Shown here: piece after piece, positions 17,033-25,770 of the stretch
Layout of the letters: every line of letters starts with the position of its first letter
Numbering within the stretch: the first letter of the stretch is position 1
Translations under genes and position numbers: made by a program
Notes under the pieces: generated by a model
What the model saw: the letters and a program-made list of their open reading frames with translations, nothing else
Databases searched by the model: none
Told to the model about the DNA's origin: nothing
Source of the DNA: Nocardiopsis sp. ATB16-24
GTDB lineage: Bacteria; Actinomycetota; Actinomycetes; Streptosporangiales; Streptosporangiaceae
Direction: 5' to 3'
NCBI RefSeq assembly: GCF_030271535.1
Contig: NZ_JASCXJ010000015.1
Coordinates: 1 to 64,000 of the forward strand
Length of the DNA: 64,000 nucleotides

Positions 17033-17354
17033 GCCCGTAACCGTACCGTGGACCGTTCACCTGTCACCATTTGTGCACTGTGTCTGTGGACAAGGCTCGC
17101 CGGTGGCGTCGTTCTCCAGGTCCGTGGTCGGGGTACGCCGGCCGGTCTTTGGGGGGTGTTGTGTCGGCCTTGGCGGTGTGGTCGCAGGAAGGTTCCGGTG
17201 TCTTCTTCGAACGCCATGGGCGAGGTCGTGTCGCCCCACCCCGCGGCCCGGGGCGGGTGTGTCTGGAGCCGATCGGCAGGGGTGTTTCTCGGCCCGCCCG
17301 TGCGGGGCGCACTCGCTGGGGTCCCGTCCGCTCGCCGACCTGAAGGTCGTGGGG
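17033..17354. other. intergenic region, no supported gene
   Basis: About 320 bases between the MntR-like gene and the aminodeoxychorismate synthase gene on the same strand. The left end carries the mntR promoter. Elsewhere I see no motif, repeat or protein-like frame. Confidence 0.45.
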
Positions 17355-19406
17355 TCACAGACCGCGGGCGGGAACGGCGGCTTTGAGCAGCATCTCCTGG
17401 TACTCCTGTTCGGGGTCGGAGTCCAGCACGATGGCGCCGCCCGCGCCGATGGTGATCTCGCCCTCGGCCAGTACCGCGGTGCGGATGACGATGCTCAGGT
17501 CGGTGGTGCCGGAGGAGGACACATATCCCAGCGCGCCGGAGTAGACGCCGCGTGCGCAGGTCTCCAACCGGTCCAGGATCTGCATGGTGCGTTTCTTGGG
17601 GGCGCCGGTCATCGATCCGCCGGGGAAGCAGGCGCGTATCGCCTGGGGGGCCGACACCTGGGGCAGGAGTGTGCCGCGCACGGTGGAGACCAGCTGGTGC
17701 ACGGTGGCGTAGGACTCGGTGTACATGAACGCGGGGACCTGCACGCTGCCCACCTCGCACACCCGTCCCAGGTCGTTGCGCAGCAGGTCCACGATCATGA
17801 GGTTCTCGGCGCGTGTCTTGGGGTCGGTGCGTAGTTCCCGGGCGGCGCGGGCGTCGGCGGTCGGGTCGGGGTGGCGTGGTGCGGTGCCCTTGATGGGGCG
17901 GCTTTCGGCGGTGCGGTCGGCCTTCACCCGGAGGAAGCGTTCGGGTGAGGCGCTCAGGACGCTCATCGGTCCAAGACGTAGCAGGGCGGCGTAGGGGGCG
18001 GGGCGGGCGGTGCGCATGCGTCGGTAGATGTCCAGGTCCTGGCCGCCGTGGGGTAGGCGTAGGTGGTTGGTCAGGCAGATCTCGTAGCTTTCTCCGGCGG
18101 TGAGCTGGGCCAGGCATTCCTTGATGTCGTCGAGGTAGTCCTGGTGGGGGCGTTGGAGCAGGGGGGTCAGGTCGGTGGGGGGTGCGGGGGGTGGGGGCGG
18201 GTCCAGGGGGGTGAGGGTGGTGAGCGTGTTCAGGGTCTGTTCCAGCCAGGCCCGGCCGTCGGGTTCGTCGTCGGCGCACACCAGGTAGGTGCGGTCGTGG
18301 TGGTGGTCGATGGCCACGAAGCGGTCGCAGCGCAGCCACACGGCGTCGGGGTGGGGTGAGGTGTGGGTGTTGGTGGTGCCGCAGTCGGCTTTGAGTTCGT
18401 AGCCGAGGTAGCCGACGTAGCCTCCGGCGAAGTCGAAGGGCAAAGCGGTGGGTGAGGGGTGGGGGACGCGGCGGTGCAGTGCGTCGAAGATGCTGCCCGG
18501 TTCGGTGTGGGTGGTGCCGTCGGCGGCTTGCACGTGCACGGGGCCGCCGACGCGGTAGGTGAGTACCTCTCCGGTGCGGGCGCCGAGGAAGGAGAAGCGG
18601 GCGGGGCCGTGGAGGTGGGAGCTGTCCAGCCAGAACGCGTGGGTGGTGTCGCCGTACAGGCGGGCGAAGGCGGCTTCGGCGTCCACGGCCAGGGGGATCT
18701 GGCGGGTGAGGGGTGGTCGGGGGGTGTGGGCGGGGGGTCGTGGGGTCTGTGGGCGGGCCTTGGCCGGGGGTGTGGTGGCCCTTGGCAGGTCTGAGGTGGG
18801 GGGCGTGAGGGTGAGGGGGGCGGCGGTGTGGCGGTGTGCCAGGTCCAGGAAGTTGGCGATCAGTTCCGCGCCGTATCGGCCGGCCACGGATTCGGGGTGG
18901 AACTGCACACCCCAGCGGGGCAGGTCGCGGTGGTGCAGGGCCATGATCACGTCGTCCTCGGCCCATGCGGTGGCGGTCAGGGTGTCGGGCAGGGGCTCGT
19001 GGACGGCCAGGGAGTGGTAGCGCACGGCGGTGAAGTCCTGCGGTAGCGCCGTGAACAGGTCCGTGCCGGTGTGACGGATCCGGCTCAGGTGGCCGTGGAG
19101 GGGGCGGGGGGCCGACAGTACCTGGGCTCCGGCCAGGTGGGCGATGGCCTGGTGTCCCAGGCACACGCCCAGGACCGGCAGGTGGGTGTGGTCCAAAAGG
19201 CGGGGGATGTGACCCAGGTCGTGGGGGTGTTGGGGGCGGCCCGGCCCCGGGGACAGGACCACGGCGTCGGTGTCGGCCGGGTCGAAGGCGGCCCAGCGGG
19301 GGTCGTCGTTGGTGAACACCGTGGGGGTGCGGCCCAGGACCTGGGCCAGCAGGTGGAAGAGGTTGTAGGTGTAGGAGTCATGGTTGTCCACGAGGAGAAC
19401 GCGCAC
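17355..19406 (-). CDS. pabAB: aminodeoxychorismate synthase, fused PabA-PabB
   Basis: A 683-residue bifunctional enzyme making 4-amino-4-deoxychorismate from chorismate and glutamine for folate or p-aminobenzoate. The glutamine amidotransferase domain (residues 1-190) has nucleophile motif GVCLGHQAIAHL and GVQFHPES. A Pro-rich linker follows, then the chorismate-binding domain (about 240-683) with YEICLTNHLR, ESRPIKGTAPRH, LMIVDLLRNDLGRV, GSMTGAPKKRTMQ and GAGGAIVLDSDPEQEYQE. The PIKGT motif is that of PabB rather than anthranilate synthase TrpE. Start GTG 19406. In actinomycetes such fusions serve primary folate synthesis or antibiotics; no antibiotic genes are nearby. Confidence 0.93.
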   Translation of the reverse strand: MRVLLVDNHDSYTYNLFHLLAQVLGRTPTVFTNDDPRWAAFDPADTDAVVLSPGPGRPQHPHDLGHIPRLLDHTHLPVLGVCLGHQAIAHLAGAQVLSAPRPLHGHLSRIRHTGTDLFTALPQDFTAVRYHSLAVHEPLPDTLTATAWAEDDVIMALHHRDLPRWGVQFHPESVAGRYGAELIANFLDLAHRHTAAPLTLTPPTSDLPRATTPPAKARPQTPRPPAHTPRPPLTRQIPLAVDAEAAFARLYGDTTHAFWLDSSHLHGPARFSFLGARTGEVLTYRVGGPVHVQAADGTTHTEPGSIFDALHRRVPHPSPTALPFDFAGGYVGYLGYELKADCGTTNTHTSPHPDAVWLRCDRFVAIDHHHDRTYLVCADDEPDGRAWLEQTLNTLTTLTPLDPPPPPAPPTDLTPLLQRPHQDYLDDIKECLAQLTAGESYEICLTNHLRLPHGGQDLDIYRRMRTARPAPYAALLRLGPMSVLSASPERFLRVKADRTAESRPIKGTAPRHPDPTADARAARELRTDPKTRAENLMIVDLLRNDLGRVCEVGSVQVPAFMYTESYATVHQLVSTVRGTLLPQVSAPQAIRACFPGGSMTGAPKKRTMQILDRLETCARGVYSGALGYVSSSGTTDLSIVIRTAVLAEGEITIGAGGAIVLDSDPEQEYQEMLLKAAVPARGL

Positions 19407-19559
19407 GACAATCCCTTTCGTCCGGTGTGCAACACCTCAGATTACGGTGGTCTGGGCGGGGCCCGACCGTCCACAGGTACGAAAGCCCCCTTTCTGTGGG
19501 GCTGTGGGCGGGGTACATGACAAGGGACGGGGAGCTTTCGGCTGAGGAGGGTTGAGGAG

Positions 19560-19793
19560 ATGGGTTACGTGCTGGCCGTGTTCATGGTGGTGTTCGCGAT
19601 GGCGTTGTGCGCCTTGTGCGCCGTCACGGTCGCGTCCACGGTCCGTGGCGCCGGGATGGGGTCGCGTTCGGTGGGTGCGGTGCGGGGGGCGCGGGAGGTG
19701 GACGCGGCGGAGGAGGAGCTGCGGCTCAGATACGCCCGGGGGGAGATCGACCGCGAGGAGTTCCTGCAAAGGAAGATCGACCTGGAACGCTGA
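19560..19793 (+). CDS. small SHOCT-domain membrane protein
   Basis: A 77-residue protein with one N-terminal transmembrane helix (residues 3-25, LAVFMVVFAMALCALCAV) and a C-terminal SHOCT motif, EEELRLRYARGEIDREEFLQ, which is the short C-terminal domain found on many bacterial membrane proteins. Function unknown; SHOCT helices are thought to mediate oligomerisation. ATG 19560 follows GAGGAGGG at a suitable distance. It lies between the minus-strand pabAB and sugar-porter genes as a lone plus-strand gene. Confidence 0.75.
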   Translation: MGYVLAVFMVVFAMALCALCAVTVASTVRGAGMGSRSVGAVRGAREVDAAEEELRLRYARGEIDREEFLQRKIDLER

Positions 19794-19876
19794 AGTGCGG
19801 GAGCGGCGCCCTGGACTCCGTCGAGGTGTTCCCCGCCTGTCCGAGGGCGGGCCGCCCCCGCGGTGTGGGGCGAGGG

Positions 19877-21290
19877 TCAGCCTCGCATCTCCTCCAGGGT
19901 CTTGCCTCGGGTCTCCTTGACGAACCTCCACACGAAGAAGAACGACACCAGCGCGAAGAAGGTGTACAGCAGGTAGGTGCCGCTCAGGTTCCAGTCGCTC
20001 AGGGTCGGGAAGCTGACGGTGATGAGCCAGTTGGTGAGCCACTGGGTCGCGGTGGCCACGGCCATCGCCGCGGCGCGGATGCGCAGCGGGAACATCTCTC
20101 CCAGCAGCACCCACACGACCACGCCCCAGGACAGGGCGAAGAAGAGCACGAAGAAGCTGGCCGCGGTCAGCGCCACCACGCCCCACGAGAACGGCAGCAC
20201 CACTTCCTGGCCTTGGACCTGGGAGTGGCCGAAGGCGTAGGCGGCCAGGGCCAGCGACACGGTCATGCCGGCCGACCCCACCAGCAGGAGTGGTTTGCGG
20301 CCGATCCGGTCCACCAGCAGGATCGCCACGAACGTGCCCACGATGTTGACGATGGAGGTGAACAGGCTCAGCAGCAGGGAGTCGGACTCGGCCACGCCCA
20401 CCGACTGCCACAGTGAGGAGGAGTAGTAGAAGATGACGTTGATGCCGACCAGTTGTTGGAAGGCGGAGATGGCCATACCGATCCACACGATGGGCAGCAG
20501 ACCGTGGCGGCCGGTCAGGTCGCGCAGTCTGGGTCGTGTCTCTGAGCCCAGGGCCCTGCGGATCTCCTGGATGCGTCCGTCGACGTGTTCTCGACCGCCG
20601 CCCTCGACGTCGGCCAGGATGCGGCGGGCCCGGTCCGCCTGTCCCACACGCACCAGGTAGCGGGGCGACTCGGGGATGACCAGGGTCAGGCCCAGGTAGA
20701 TCAGGGCGGGCAGGAGTTCGAAACCCAGCATCCACTGCCAGGCCTGGAGGGGTCCCAGGGTGTTGACGGCGCTGCCTCCGGCGGTCTGGGCGATACCGAA
20801 GTTGACCAGTTGGGAGGCGGCGATGCCCAGGACGATGGCCAGTTGCTGGAGTGAGGCCAGGCGGCCGCGGTAGGCGGCCGGGGAGACCTCGGCGATGTAG
20901 GTGGGGGCGATCACCGAGGCCAGACCGATGGCCGTACCGCCCAGGATCCGCCAGGCGGTCAGGTCCCACACCGTGAAGGGCAGGGCCGATCCGACGGCGC
21001 TGGCGGCGAACAGCACACCGGCGACCTGCATCGCGGATACGGCCGAAGCGGTCGGCCAGGGAGCCGGCGAACGCGGCGCCCACCACACATCCCAGCAGGG
21101 CGGAGGCCACGGTGAAACCGAGTACGGCCTCCCCCACCTGGAACCGCTCCTGGATGGCCGACACCGCTCCGTTGATGACGGCGCTGTCGTAGCCGAAGAG
21201 GAAGCCTCCCATGGCCGCGGCGGCGGCGATCATCGTCACGTGGACGATGTTGCTCTCGCCCTCGTTCGCAGAATGCACCCGACTGTTCAC
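19877..21290 (-). pseudogene. sugar porter family MFS transporter, frameshifted
   Basis: The gene encodes a 12-helix sugar:proton symporter of the MFS sugar-porter family but is split by a frameshift. From GTG 21290 the frame reads MGGFLFGYDSAVINGAVSAI through LADRFGRIR; the same protein continues in another frame as MQVAGVLFAASAVGS to the stop at 19877. The break is at about 21031-21036, where CGCG would need to be CGCGCG (a 2-base loss) to restore ADRFGRIRAMQVAG. The remaining 400 codons are intact and carry PESPRYLV, GINVIFYY and PLRIRAAAM family motifs. This could be a real null allele or a sequencing error; a shorter protein from an internal start would lack the first two helices. Confidence 0.85.
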
Positions 21291-21491
21291 GAAAGCGGTA
21301 TCTCCCCAGGTTCTAGGTCTACAAGGTGAACGTGGTCGGGTCGGTGCAGTCGCCTCAAGAGGCGGACCGGGCCTTGCCGGAGGCCGTTGCGGCAGGCGCT
21401 CCGCCCGCCGGTGCCTTTTTGGGGTGTCTTCCACCTTGGAGGTGGTCGGTGGGCTTCCCGATCCCGGTGAACGACGCCTTTCGCGGGTGTT

Positions 21492-21710
21492 TTGAGCGGG
21501 CACACCGCGCACGCCGAACGGCTCATGGCATGGGTGTGGGAGATCGTCCGCCGTGACGGACACGGGTGGGACTCGCTCGACATCGCCGCCCTCCTCACCG
21601 CCGTGGAACGACACATGTGCCCGGCCGACCTCGACCGACAACACCGCGCACTACCCCCGTTGGAGGTTCCTATGTCCGATGGTCGAGGTCGCGCCTTGGT
21701 CGTCTTCTGA
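21492..21710 (+). CDS. small hypothetical protein
   Basis: A 72-codon frame with strongly GC-biased third positions. The segment MAWVWEIVRRDGHGWDSLDI followed by ERHMCPADLDRQHRALPPLE looks like real protein. No recognised domain. The TTG at 21492 and ATG at 21525 are both possible starts, neither with a good ribosome site, so this may be the 3' remnant of a longer gene. A strong plus-strand terminator lies 150 bp downstream. Low confidence that it is expressed. Confidence 0.4.
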   Translation: MSGHTAHAERLMAWVWEIVRRDGHGWDSLDIAALLTAVERHMCPADLDRQHRALPPLEVPMSDGRGRALVVF

Positions 21711-21859
21711 GCCTGGGGAAAGGACGGGTCCGGGGTCTGTGTACTGGTGAGGCCGTGCACGCCGATCGTGCGGTCGGCGCTTTGGCTCTGCTCACGCGGG
21801 GCGGCGAGGAAGAGGGGGTTCATCGGGGCCTGCCCTTGGAGAAGAAGCGTCCCCGCAAG

Positions 21860-21889
21860 ACGCGCGGCTGGGGTATCCCAGCCGCGCGT
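21860..21889 (+). terminator. intrinsic terminator
   Basis: ACGCGCGGCTGGG and CCCAGCCGCGCGT form a perfect 13-bp stem with a GTAT loop, followed by TTGCTTTT. The T-run makes it strongest for plus-strand transcription; it may also stop the minus-strand gene ending at 21972. Confidence 0.85.
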
Positions 21890-21971
21890 TTGCTTTTACT
21901 CGTGTAGTTCAGTCGGTGTTGCGGCCACCCCTGGAATCCGCCGCGGGCTGCGGGGCGTCATCGTGTGCGCC

Positions 21972-22595
21972 CTACTCCTGGATCTGGATCGCGGCGATCC
22001 GGCCGGTGTCACTCCACGTTCCCGACAGCAGGGCCGTGTCGACCACCGTGCCCTGCCGCATCTGGAACGGGATGCGCAGCTCGGTGGTGCCGCCCGGGTT
22101 GACGTCGGTGTACAGCGCGTCGTCCTCGTCCAGGGCGAGCGAGGCGTCGGAGTGGTATCCGTACCGGTTGCCGTCCTCGTCCACCACTTCGGAGGTGTCG
22201 ATCTCGGGCATCTGCGGAGAGTCGGAGGCGTTCGTCATCTCCACGTCCAGGATGAAGAATTCCTGACCGTCGCCGGCGACCGCGGTGGAGTAGGAGCCCG
22301 ACACCTGGGTGGCGCGTTCCACCTTGGTGATCTTGATGTCCCAGACGCCGTCGGAAGCGGACTCCGACATGGGCACCGCTTCGGGGGTCTGCTCCACGGG
22401 GTCCTCCTCCTGCTCCTCCATCACGTCCATGTCCTCGTCCATGGTGGAGTCGTCGAACTCGGCCTCCATGTCCTCCCATGCCGATTCGAAGGACGCGCGG
22501 ATATAGGCCTGGTTGCCGAACCACCCGGCGCCGAACCCCACCAGCAAGGCGAGCAGGGCGCTCACGCCGGTCACGATCCAACCGGTTTTGTTCAC
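21972..22595 (-). CDS. DUF4352-type membrane-anchored protein
   Basis: A 207-residue protein with one N-terminal transmembrane helix (residues 5-27, WIVTGVSALLALLVGFGAGW), a very acidic Asp/Glu/Met-rich linker (about 40-75), and a C-terminal immunoglobulin-like DUF4352 (telokin-like) domain at about 80-205 (VWDIKITKVERA, FFILDVEMTNASDSPQ, LRIPFQM). The domain faces outside the membrane. Function unknown. GTG 22595 is supported by GAGGAG 8 nt upstream. Monocistronic. Confidence 0.8.
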   Translation of the reverse strand: MNKTGWIVTGVSALLALLVGFGAGWFGNQAYIRASFESAWEDMEAEFDDSTMDEDMDVMEEQEEDPVEQTPEAVPMSESASDGVWDIKITKVERATQVSGSYSTAVAGDGQEFFILDVEMTNASDSPQMPEIDTSEVVDEDGNRYGYHSDASLALDEDDALYTDVNPGGTTELRIPFQMRQGTVVDTALLSGTWSDTGRIAAIQIQE

Positions 22596-23001
22596 AGGGG
22601 AATCTCCTCACACAAGGAGGCCGGGCAAGGAGCGGGACAGGCGACCGGCAAGGGATGAAGAAACGAGGTCGCCGCACTTTATCCGAGGAGCGGGGCGCAG
22701 GAAGGGGTTTTCACAGATCAGCCGTACTTTCCGTTGAGGAACGGTCATGGTCGGGTCCTGCTGTTGTCTCGGGGCTGGGCGGGTGAGAACCTTCAGCACG
22801 TCCTGGACACGGCCATGCGCCGCCACGGAGCCGACCTTCTTCTCCACGTGTTCGCCCGTGGTTCGCTCCTGGTCGAAGATGGGTACCTCGACGCGACGAA
22901 CCGTCCCGCGCGGCCACCGGGGTGCGCACGTTCGACGTATATCGACCACTGATCCTGGAGACCGGCCTGGCCTTCCTCCAGGCCCGACGATGAGGGACCA
23001 C
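22596..23001. other. intergenic region with a weak coding-like frame
   Basis: About 400 bases between divergent genes. A plus-strand frame at 22734-22952 reads LQHVLDTAMRRHGADLLLHV then FARGSLLVEDGYLDA with coding-like third positions, but its two ends are not protein-like and no family is recognised. It may be a gene remnant. Nothing else is evident. Confidence 0.3.
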
Positions 23002-23550
23002 ATGCAGATTCGACCGGCCCAGGCGGATGATCACGACGGCGTCGCGGCCATGGTGGCCAAGCGTGTGGAGTGGATGGTCGCCCGGGGGCTGCGTGCTCAC
23101 CCTGAGGTCGCTGCGGCGATGGCCGAGCAGACCGCGGAAGACGACACACCGATGTGGGTGCTGCTCGAAGACGGTCAGGTGGTGGGGTGCACGAGCGCGT
23201 ACACCGAGTCGCCCGAGTGGGGGTTCACCGAGCGGGAGCGGGCGGTCCCGGCTCTGTTCCTGGCCTCGACATGGACGTGGCCGGCCGGTCGGCGGCTGGG
23301 GTGGGTGTTGGCGCGGTGGGCGTTGGATCACGCCGCACGTACCGGCCGACAGGTCGTGCGCCGGGGCACGTTCGCGCCGGGGTTGGTTCGTTATTACACC
23401 AAGGTGCAGGGGTGGACTGTCATGCGTCAGGTGGAGCGCCGGCCGGGGAAGGTGTGCACGTTCCTGTCCCGATCGGCAGAGCATCGGCCTGATCTGGTCC
23501 TGGACACCCCGGCGCCCTCTCAGAAGGGATGGCCCCGGAGGGCGGGGTGA
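23002..23550 (+). CDS. GNAT family N-acetyltransferase
   Basis: A 182-residue GNAT-fold protein beginning MQIRPAQADDHDGVAAMVA. The acetyl-CoA region is degenerate: LFLASTWTWPAGRRLGWVLA replaces the usual Q/RxxGxG/A loop, and VRYYTKVQGWTVMRQVER is the C-terminal beta-bulge part. Substrate unknown. ATG 23002 has GAGGGA 5 nt upstream; an in-frame ATG at 22990 is an alternative. Monocistronic. Confidence 0.75.
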   Translation: MQIRPAQADDHDGVAAMVAKRVEWMVARGLRAHPEVAAAMAEQTAEDDTPMWVLLEDGQVVGCTSAYTESPEWGFTERERAVPALFLASTWTWPAGRRLGWVLARWALDHAARTGRQVVRRGTFAPGLVRYYTKVQGWTVMRQVERRPGKVCTFLSRSAEHRPDLVLDTPAPSQKGWPRRAG

Positions 23551-23906
23551 CCATCGACCGGTCCTCGGGCGAGGAGCGGCCCGGTTCCCTGTCCTGGGTG
23601 CCGGTCCCCTCGGTGCTCAGAACTTTCCGGAGTTCGCTGTCCTTTGCGGTTCCAGTGTGGTCTGGGACCTGAACCCGGTGTCGAAGGTGACGATGCTCTG
23701 GGGCGGTATCGACCGGATGGGCGGCCAGATCCTGTCCACGGTCTCGGCCTGCTGGTCCGTGTCTGCGCTGTGTCGCCCGCGCGGTGACCTTTGCCTACGC
23801 CCCGTCGACCTGTATCTCTCCAGGGGGTGCTGCACCGGTAGCGCCGAGCCTCACCTGGAGGCCCACGTGGGTGGTGTTGGCGTCGAGCGCGGGGTATATC
23901 GCGCAT
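23551..23906. other. intergenic region with a possible minus-strand fragment
   Basis: About 355 bases. On the minus strand near 23617-23740 a frame reads RIWPPIRSIPPQSIVTFDTG, which looks like a beta-sandwich fragment (possibly telokin-like), but it lacks a convincing start. TATATC at 23895-23900 is a plausible -10 box for the following gene. Confidence 0.3.
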
Positions 23907-24380
23907 GTGACGGGTTTCTTCAGGGTGCACGCGGACTATGTCGGGCGTGTGGGTGTCGAGGTAGGGGTCTTCGTCGCGGTCGATCACCTCAGGCGTGCGG
24001 GTATGTTGTCCGACTCTGAGGAGGAGCTCTACTTCGACGTCGATGACTGGTTCCGGAGTGCTTTGCCCGTTCCGCCCTTGTACGGGGACGGCAACACTTT
24101 GGGGGCGGTGACATGGTTTCGGGATCGCGTGCGCGCCCGGACCGATTTCGTCGAACGCCTCGACGCTCTGCGGGGGTTGTTGTTCGCTCACGGTGTGGCC
24201 CATCGGGAGAGTGTTTCCGATGACCCGGGCCGGATCGTTTACGAGGACGACTACCAGGTCGGTGTCGTCCCCCGTGTTCGAAGGCCGGTGGACCCCCTTC
24301 CCTTTCCTCCGGGGACCGTGCTGGGGCCGACGACGGCGGGTTCCAAACGGCATCTGGCCCGCAGGTCGGCGCGGTCGTAG
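23907..24380 (+). CDS. conserved hypothetical protein
   Basis: A 157-residue protein similar in pattern to a common but uncharacterised actinobacterial family: VGVEVGVFVAVDHLRRAGML, DVDDWFRSALPVPPLYGDGN, TLGAVTWFRDR and the closing DPGRIVYEDDYQVGVVP. No catalytic motif or membrane segment is visible. The chosen start, GTG 23907, has TATATC 6 nt upstream and no ribosome site, suggesting a leaderless mRNA; an upstream continuation of the frame is not protein-like. The last 30 residues (Pro/Arg-rich) look like run-on past the usual end of the family. Confidence 0.65.
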   Translation: MTGFFRVHADYVGRVGVEVGVFVAVDHLRRAGMLSDSEEELYFDVDDWFRSALPVPPLYGDGNTLGAVTWFRDRVRARTDFVERLDALRGLLFAHGVAHRESVSDDPGRIVYEDDYQVGVVPRVRRPVDPLPFPPGTVLGPTTAGSKRHLARRSARS

Positions 24381-24758
24381 GGTCCCTGTGGGAGGGGTGG
24401 CGGGGTGGGCCGGTCCCGTGGGTGAACCACGCCGAAGAACGCCCCTGTGGGTTCTTTGCCGGCACCGGGTGGGGGTCGGTGCGCGGGGGCCGTTGTCGTG
24501 GGCACGGGGTTTCGCTCACGCGCCTCTCCTTGCCTTCTCCTTCTGTCGTGGTGTGCTCGTTTCGCAAAAGAGGAGCACGTCAAAGGTGAGGGGCATGGTT
24601 GGAACGCCCGCGGATCACCGCAGGTCTTCGTGTTCGTCGCCGTAGGCGGGAGTGTGTCCTCCTCCTGGGGTGGGCAGGGAGGGGTCTCTTTCCTGGCGGG
24701 GTGGGCGCGTACGATCTGCACGAGCCGCTCGCCGATCCGCGATGGAAGGTGTGACCCG
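24381..24758. other. intergenic region, no supported gene
   Basis: About 380 bases between two plus-strand genes. Only GC-rich, non-protein-like frames are present. The HAD gene's ribosome site (GGAAGG at 24744-24749) is at the right end. Confidence 0.45.
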
Positions 24759-25364
24759 TTGACCGTGCTTTTCGACATGTTCGGTGTCCTTGCCCGTCAT
24801 CAGTCCGTGGAGGGGAAGGATCGCCTGGTCCGGGTCGCGGGTGCGCCCGTCACGGCCTTTTGGGATGCCTACTGGGCGCGGCGTCACCCCTATGACCGTG
24901 GGGACGTGACCGCTGAGGAGTACTGGAACGAGGTGGCTCAGGACCTGGGTGTGCGCTTTGACCGGGAGCGTGTCAACGCCCTGGTGGAGGCCGACGTCGC
25001 CAGTTGGCGCGAGATCGACCCCACCATGGTCGCCTTGGTGGAGGAACTGGTGGGTGCGGGGCGGCGTGTGGGGTTGTTGTCCAACATTCCCGAGGAGTTG
25101 GCCGTGCACTACGAGGCGCACCACCCTTGGTTGGCCCACTTCCACGTCAGGGCGTTCTCCTGCCGGATCCGCAGGGCCAAGCCCGAGGCCGAGGCCTACT
25201 TGTGGTGTCGGGACGCCCTGGGGGTGGAGGCGGATCGCATCCTTTTCGTGGACGATCGCCTGGAGAACGTGCGGGCCGCTCGGGAGGTGGGCATGCACGG
25301 GCATGTGTTCACCGACGCCGAGTTGTTCGTGCAGGAGCTCGCCCGTTGGGACGGGCGGGGGTGA
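24759..25364 (+). CDS. HAD family hydrolase
   Basis: A 201-residue haloacid dehalogenase-like phosphatase (subfamily IA type). Motif I is LFDMFGVLA, in which the second catalytic Asp of DxD is replaced by Phe-Gly as in several HAD hydrolases of the YihX/epoxide-hydrolase-N group; motif II is GLLSNIPEE; motif III Lys lies in RRAKPEAEAYLW; motif IV is ILFVDDRLENVRAA. TTG 24759 was chosen with GGAAGG 9 nt upstream; GTG 24765 is an alternative. Substrate unknown. Confidence 0.85.
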   Translation: MTVLFDMFGVLARHQSVEGKDRLVRVAGAPVTAFWDAYWARRHPYDRGDVTAEEYWNEVAQDLGVRFDRERVNALVEADVASWREIDPTMVALVEELVGAGRRVGLLSNIPEELAVHYEAHHPWLAHFHVRAFSCRIRRAKPEAEAYLWCRDALGVEADRILFVDDRLENVRAAREVGMHGHVFTDAELFVQELARWDGRG

Positions 25365-25436
25365 GGGCGTGGGCGGTTGCGTCTTGGGGGTCGCCCGTGG
25401 TGGTCGTCCCTTCTTGGGGTGGTGGTCCGTGTCGGT

Positions 25437-25727
25437 TCAGGGGTGGGCGGCGGGTTGTTCGGTGCCGTTCCACAGTGGCATCTGCTGGTAGTGGTGTGCC
25501 GTTTCGCTCTCCAGTACGTCCTCTTGTCGGTCGCGTACGCACTTGGCCAGGGTGAAGGTGGCGGTGATGGTGTAGAGCAGGCCCATGCCGAGGAAGGCGC
25601 GGATCCACAGGTCCACGGGTAGGAAGAGGACGCCCGCGCCCATGCCGGCCGCCGCCGCGCCGAAGGACAGGGCGGACTGGAGGTAGAACTGCGGGGTGGA
25701 ACGGGGTCGGGGGGTGTGGATGTGCAT
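25437..25727 (-). CDS. YiaA/YiaB two-helix membrane protein
   Basis: A 96-residue protein with two transmembrane helices, GAAAAGMGAGVLFLPVDLW and AFLGMGLLYTITATFTLAK, followed by VRDRQE. This is the YiaAB two-helix domain, found in small inner-membrane proteins of unknown function. The start at ATG 25727 precedes MHIHTPRPRSTPQFYLQSAL. It is convergent with the HAD gene and lies just downstream of the FAD oxidoreductase gene. Confidence 0.8.
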   Translation of the reverse strand: MHIHTPRPRSTPQFYLQSALSFGAAAAGMGAGVLFLPVDLWIRAFLGMGLLYTITATFTLAKCVRDRQEDVLESETAHHYQQMPLWNGTEQPAAHP

Positions 25728-25770
25728 GGTCTCATGCTGGTGTGTTCTTCGTCGGGATGCCTGAGTAGGG

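Noticed and set aside
17355..19406. Marker of an antibiotic gene cluster (pabAB fusion)
   Set aside because: No polyketide, peptide synthetase or tailoring genes are nearby; the fusion can serve folate synthesis.
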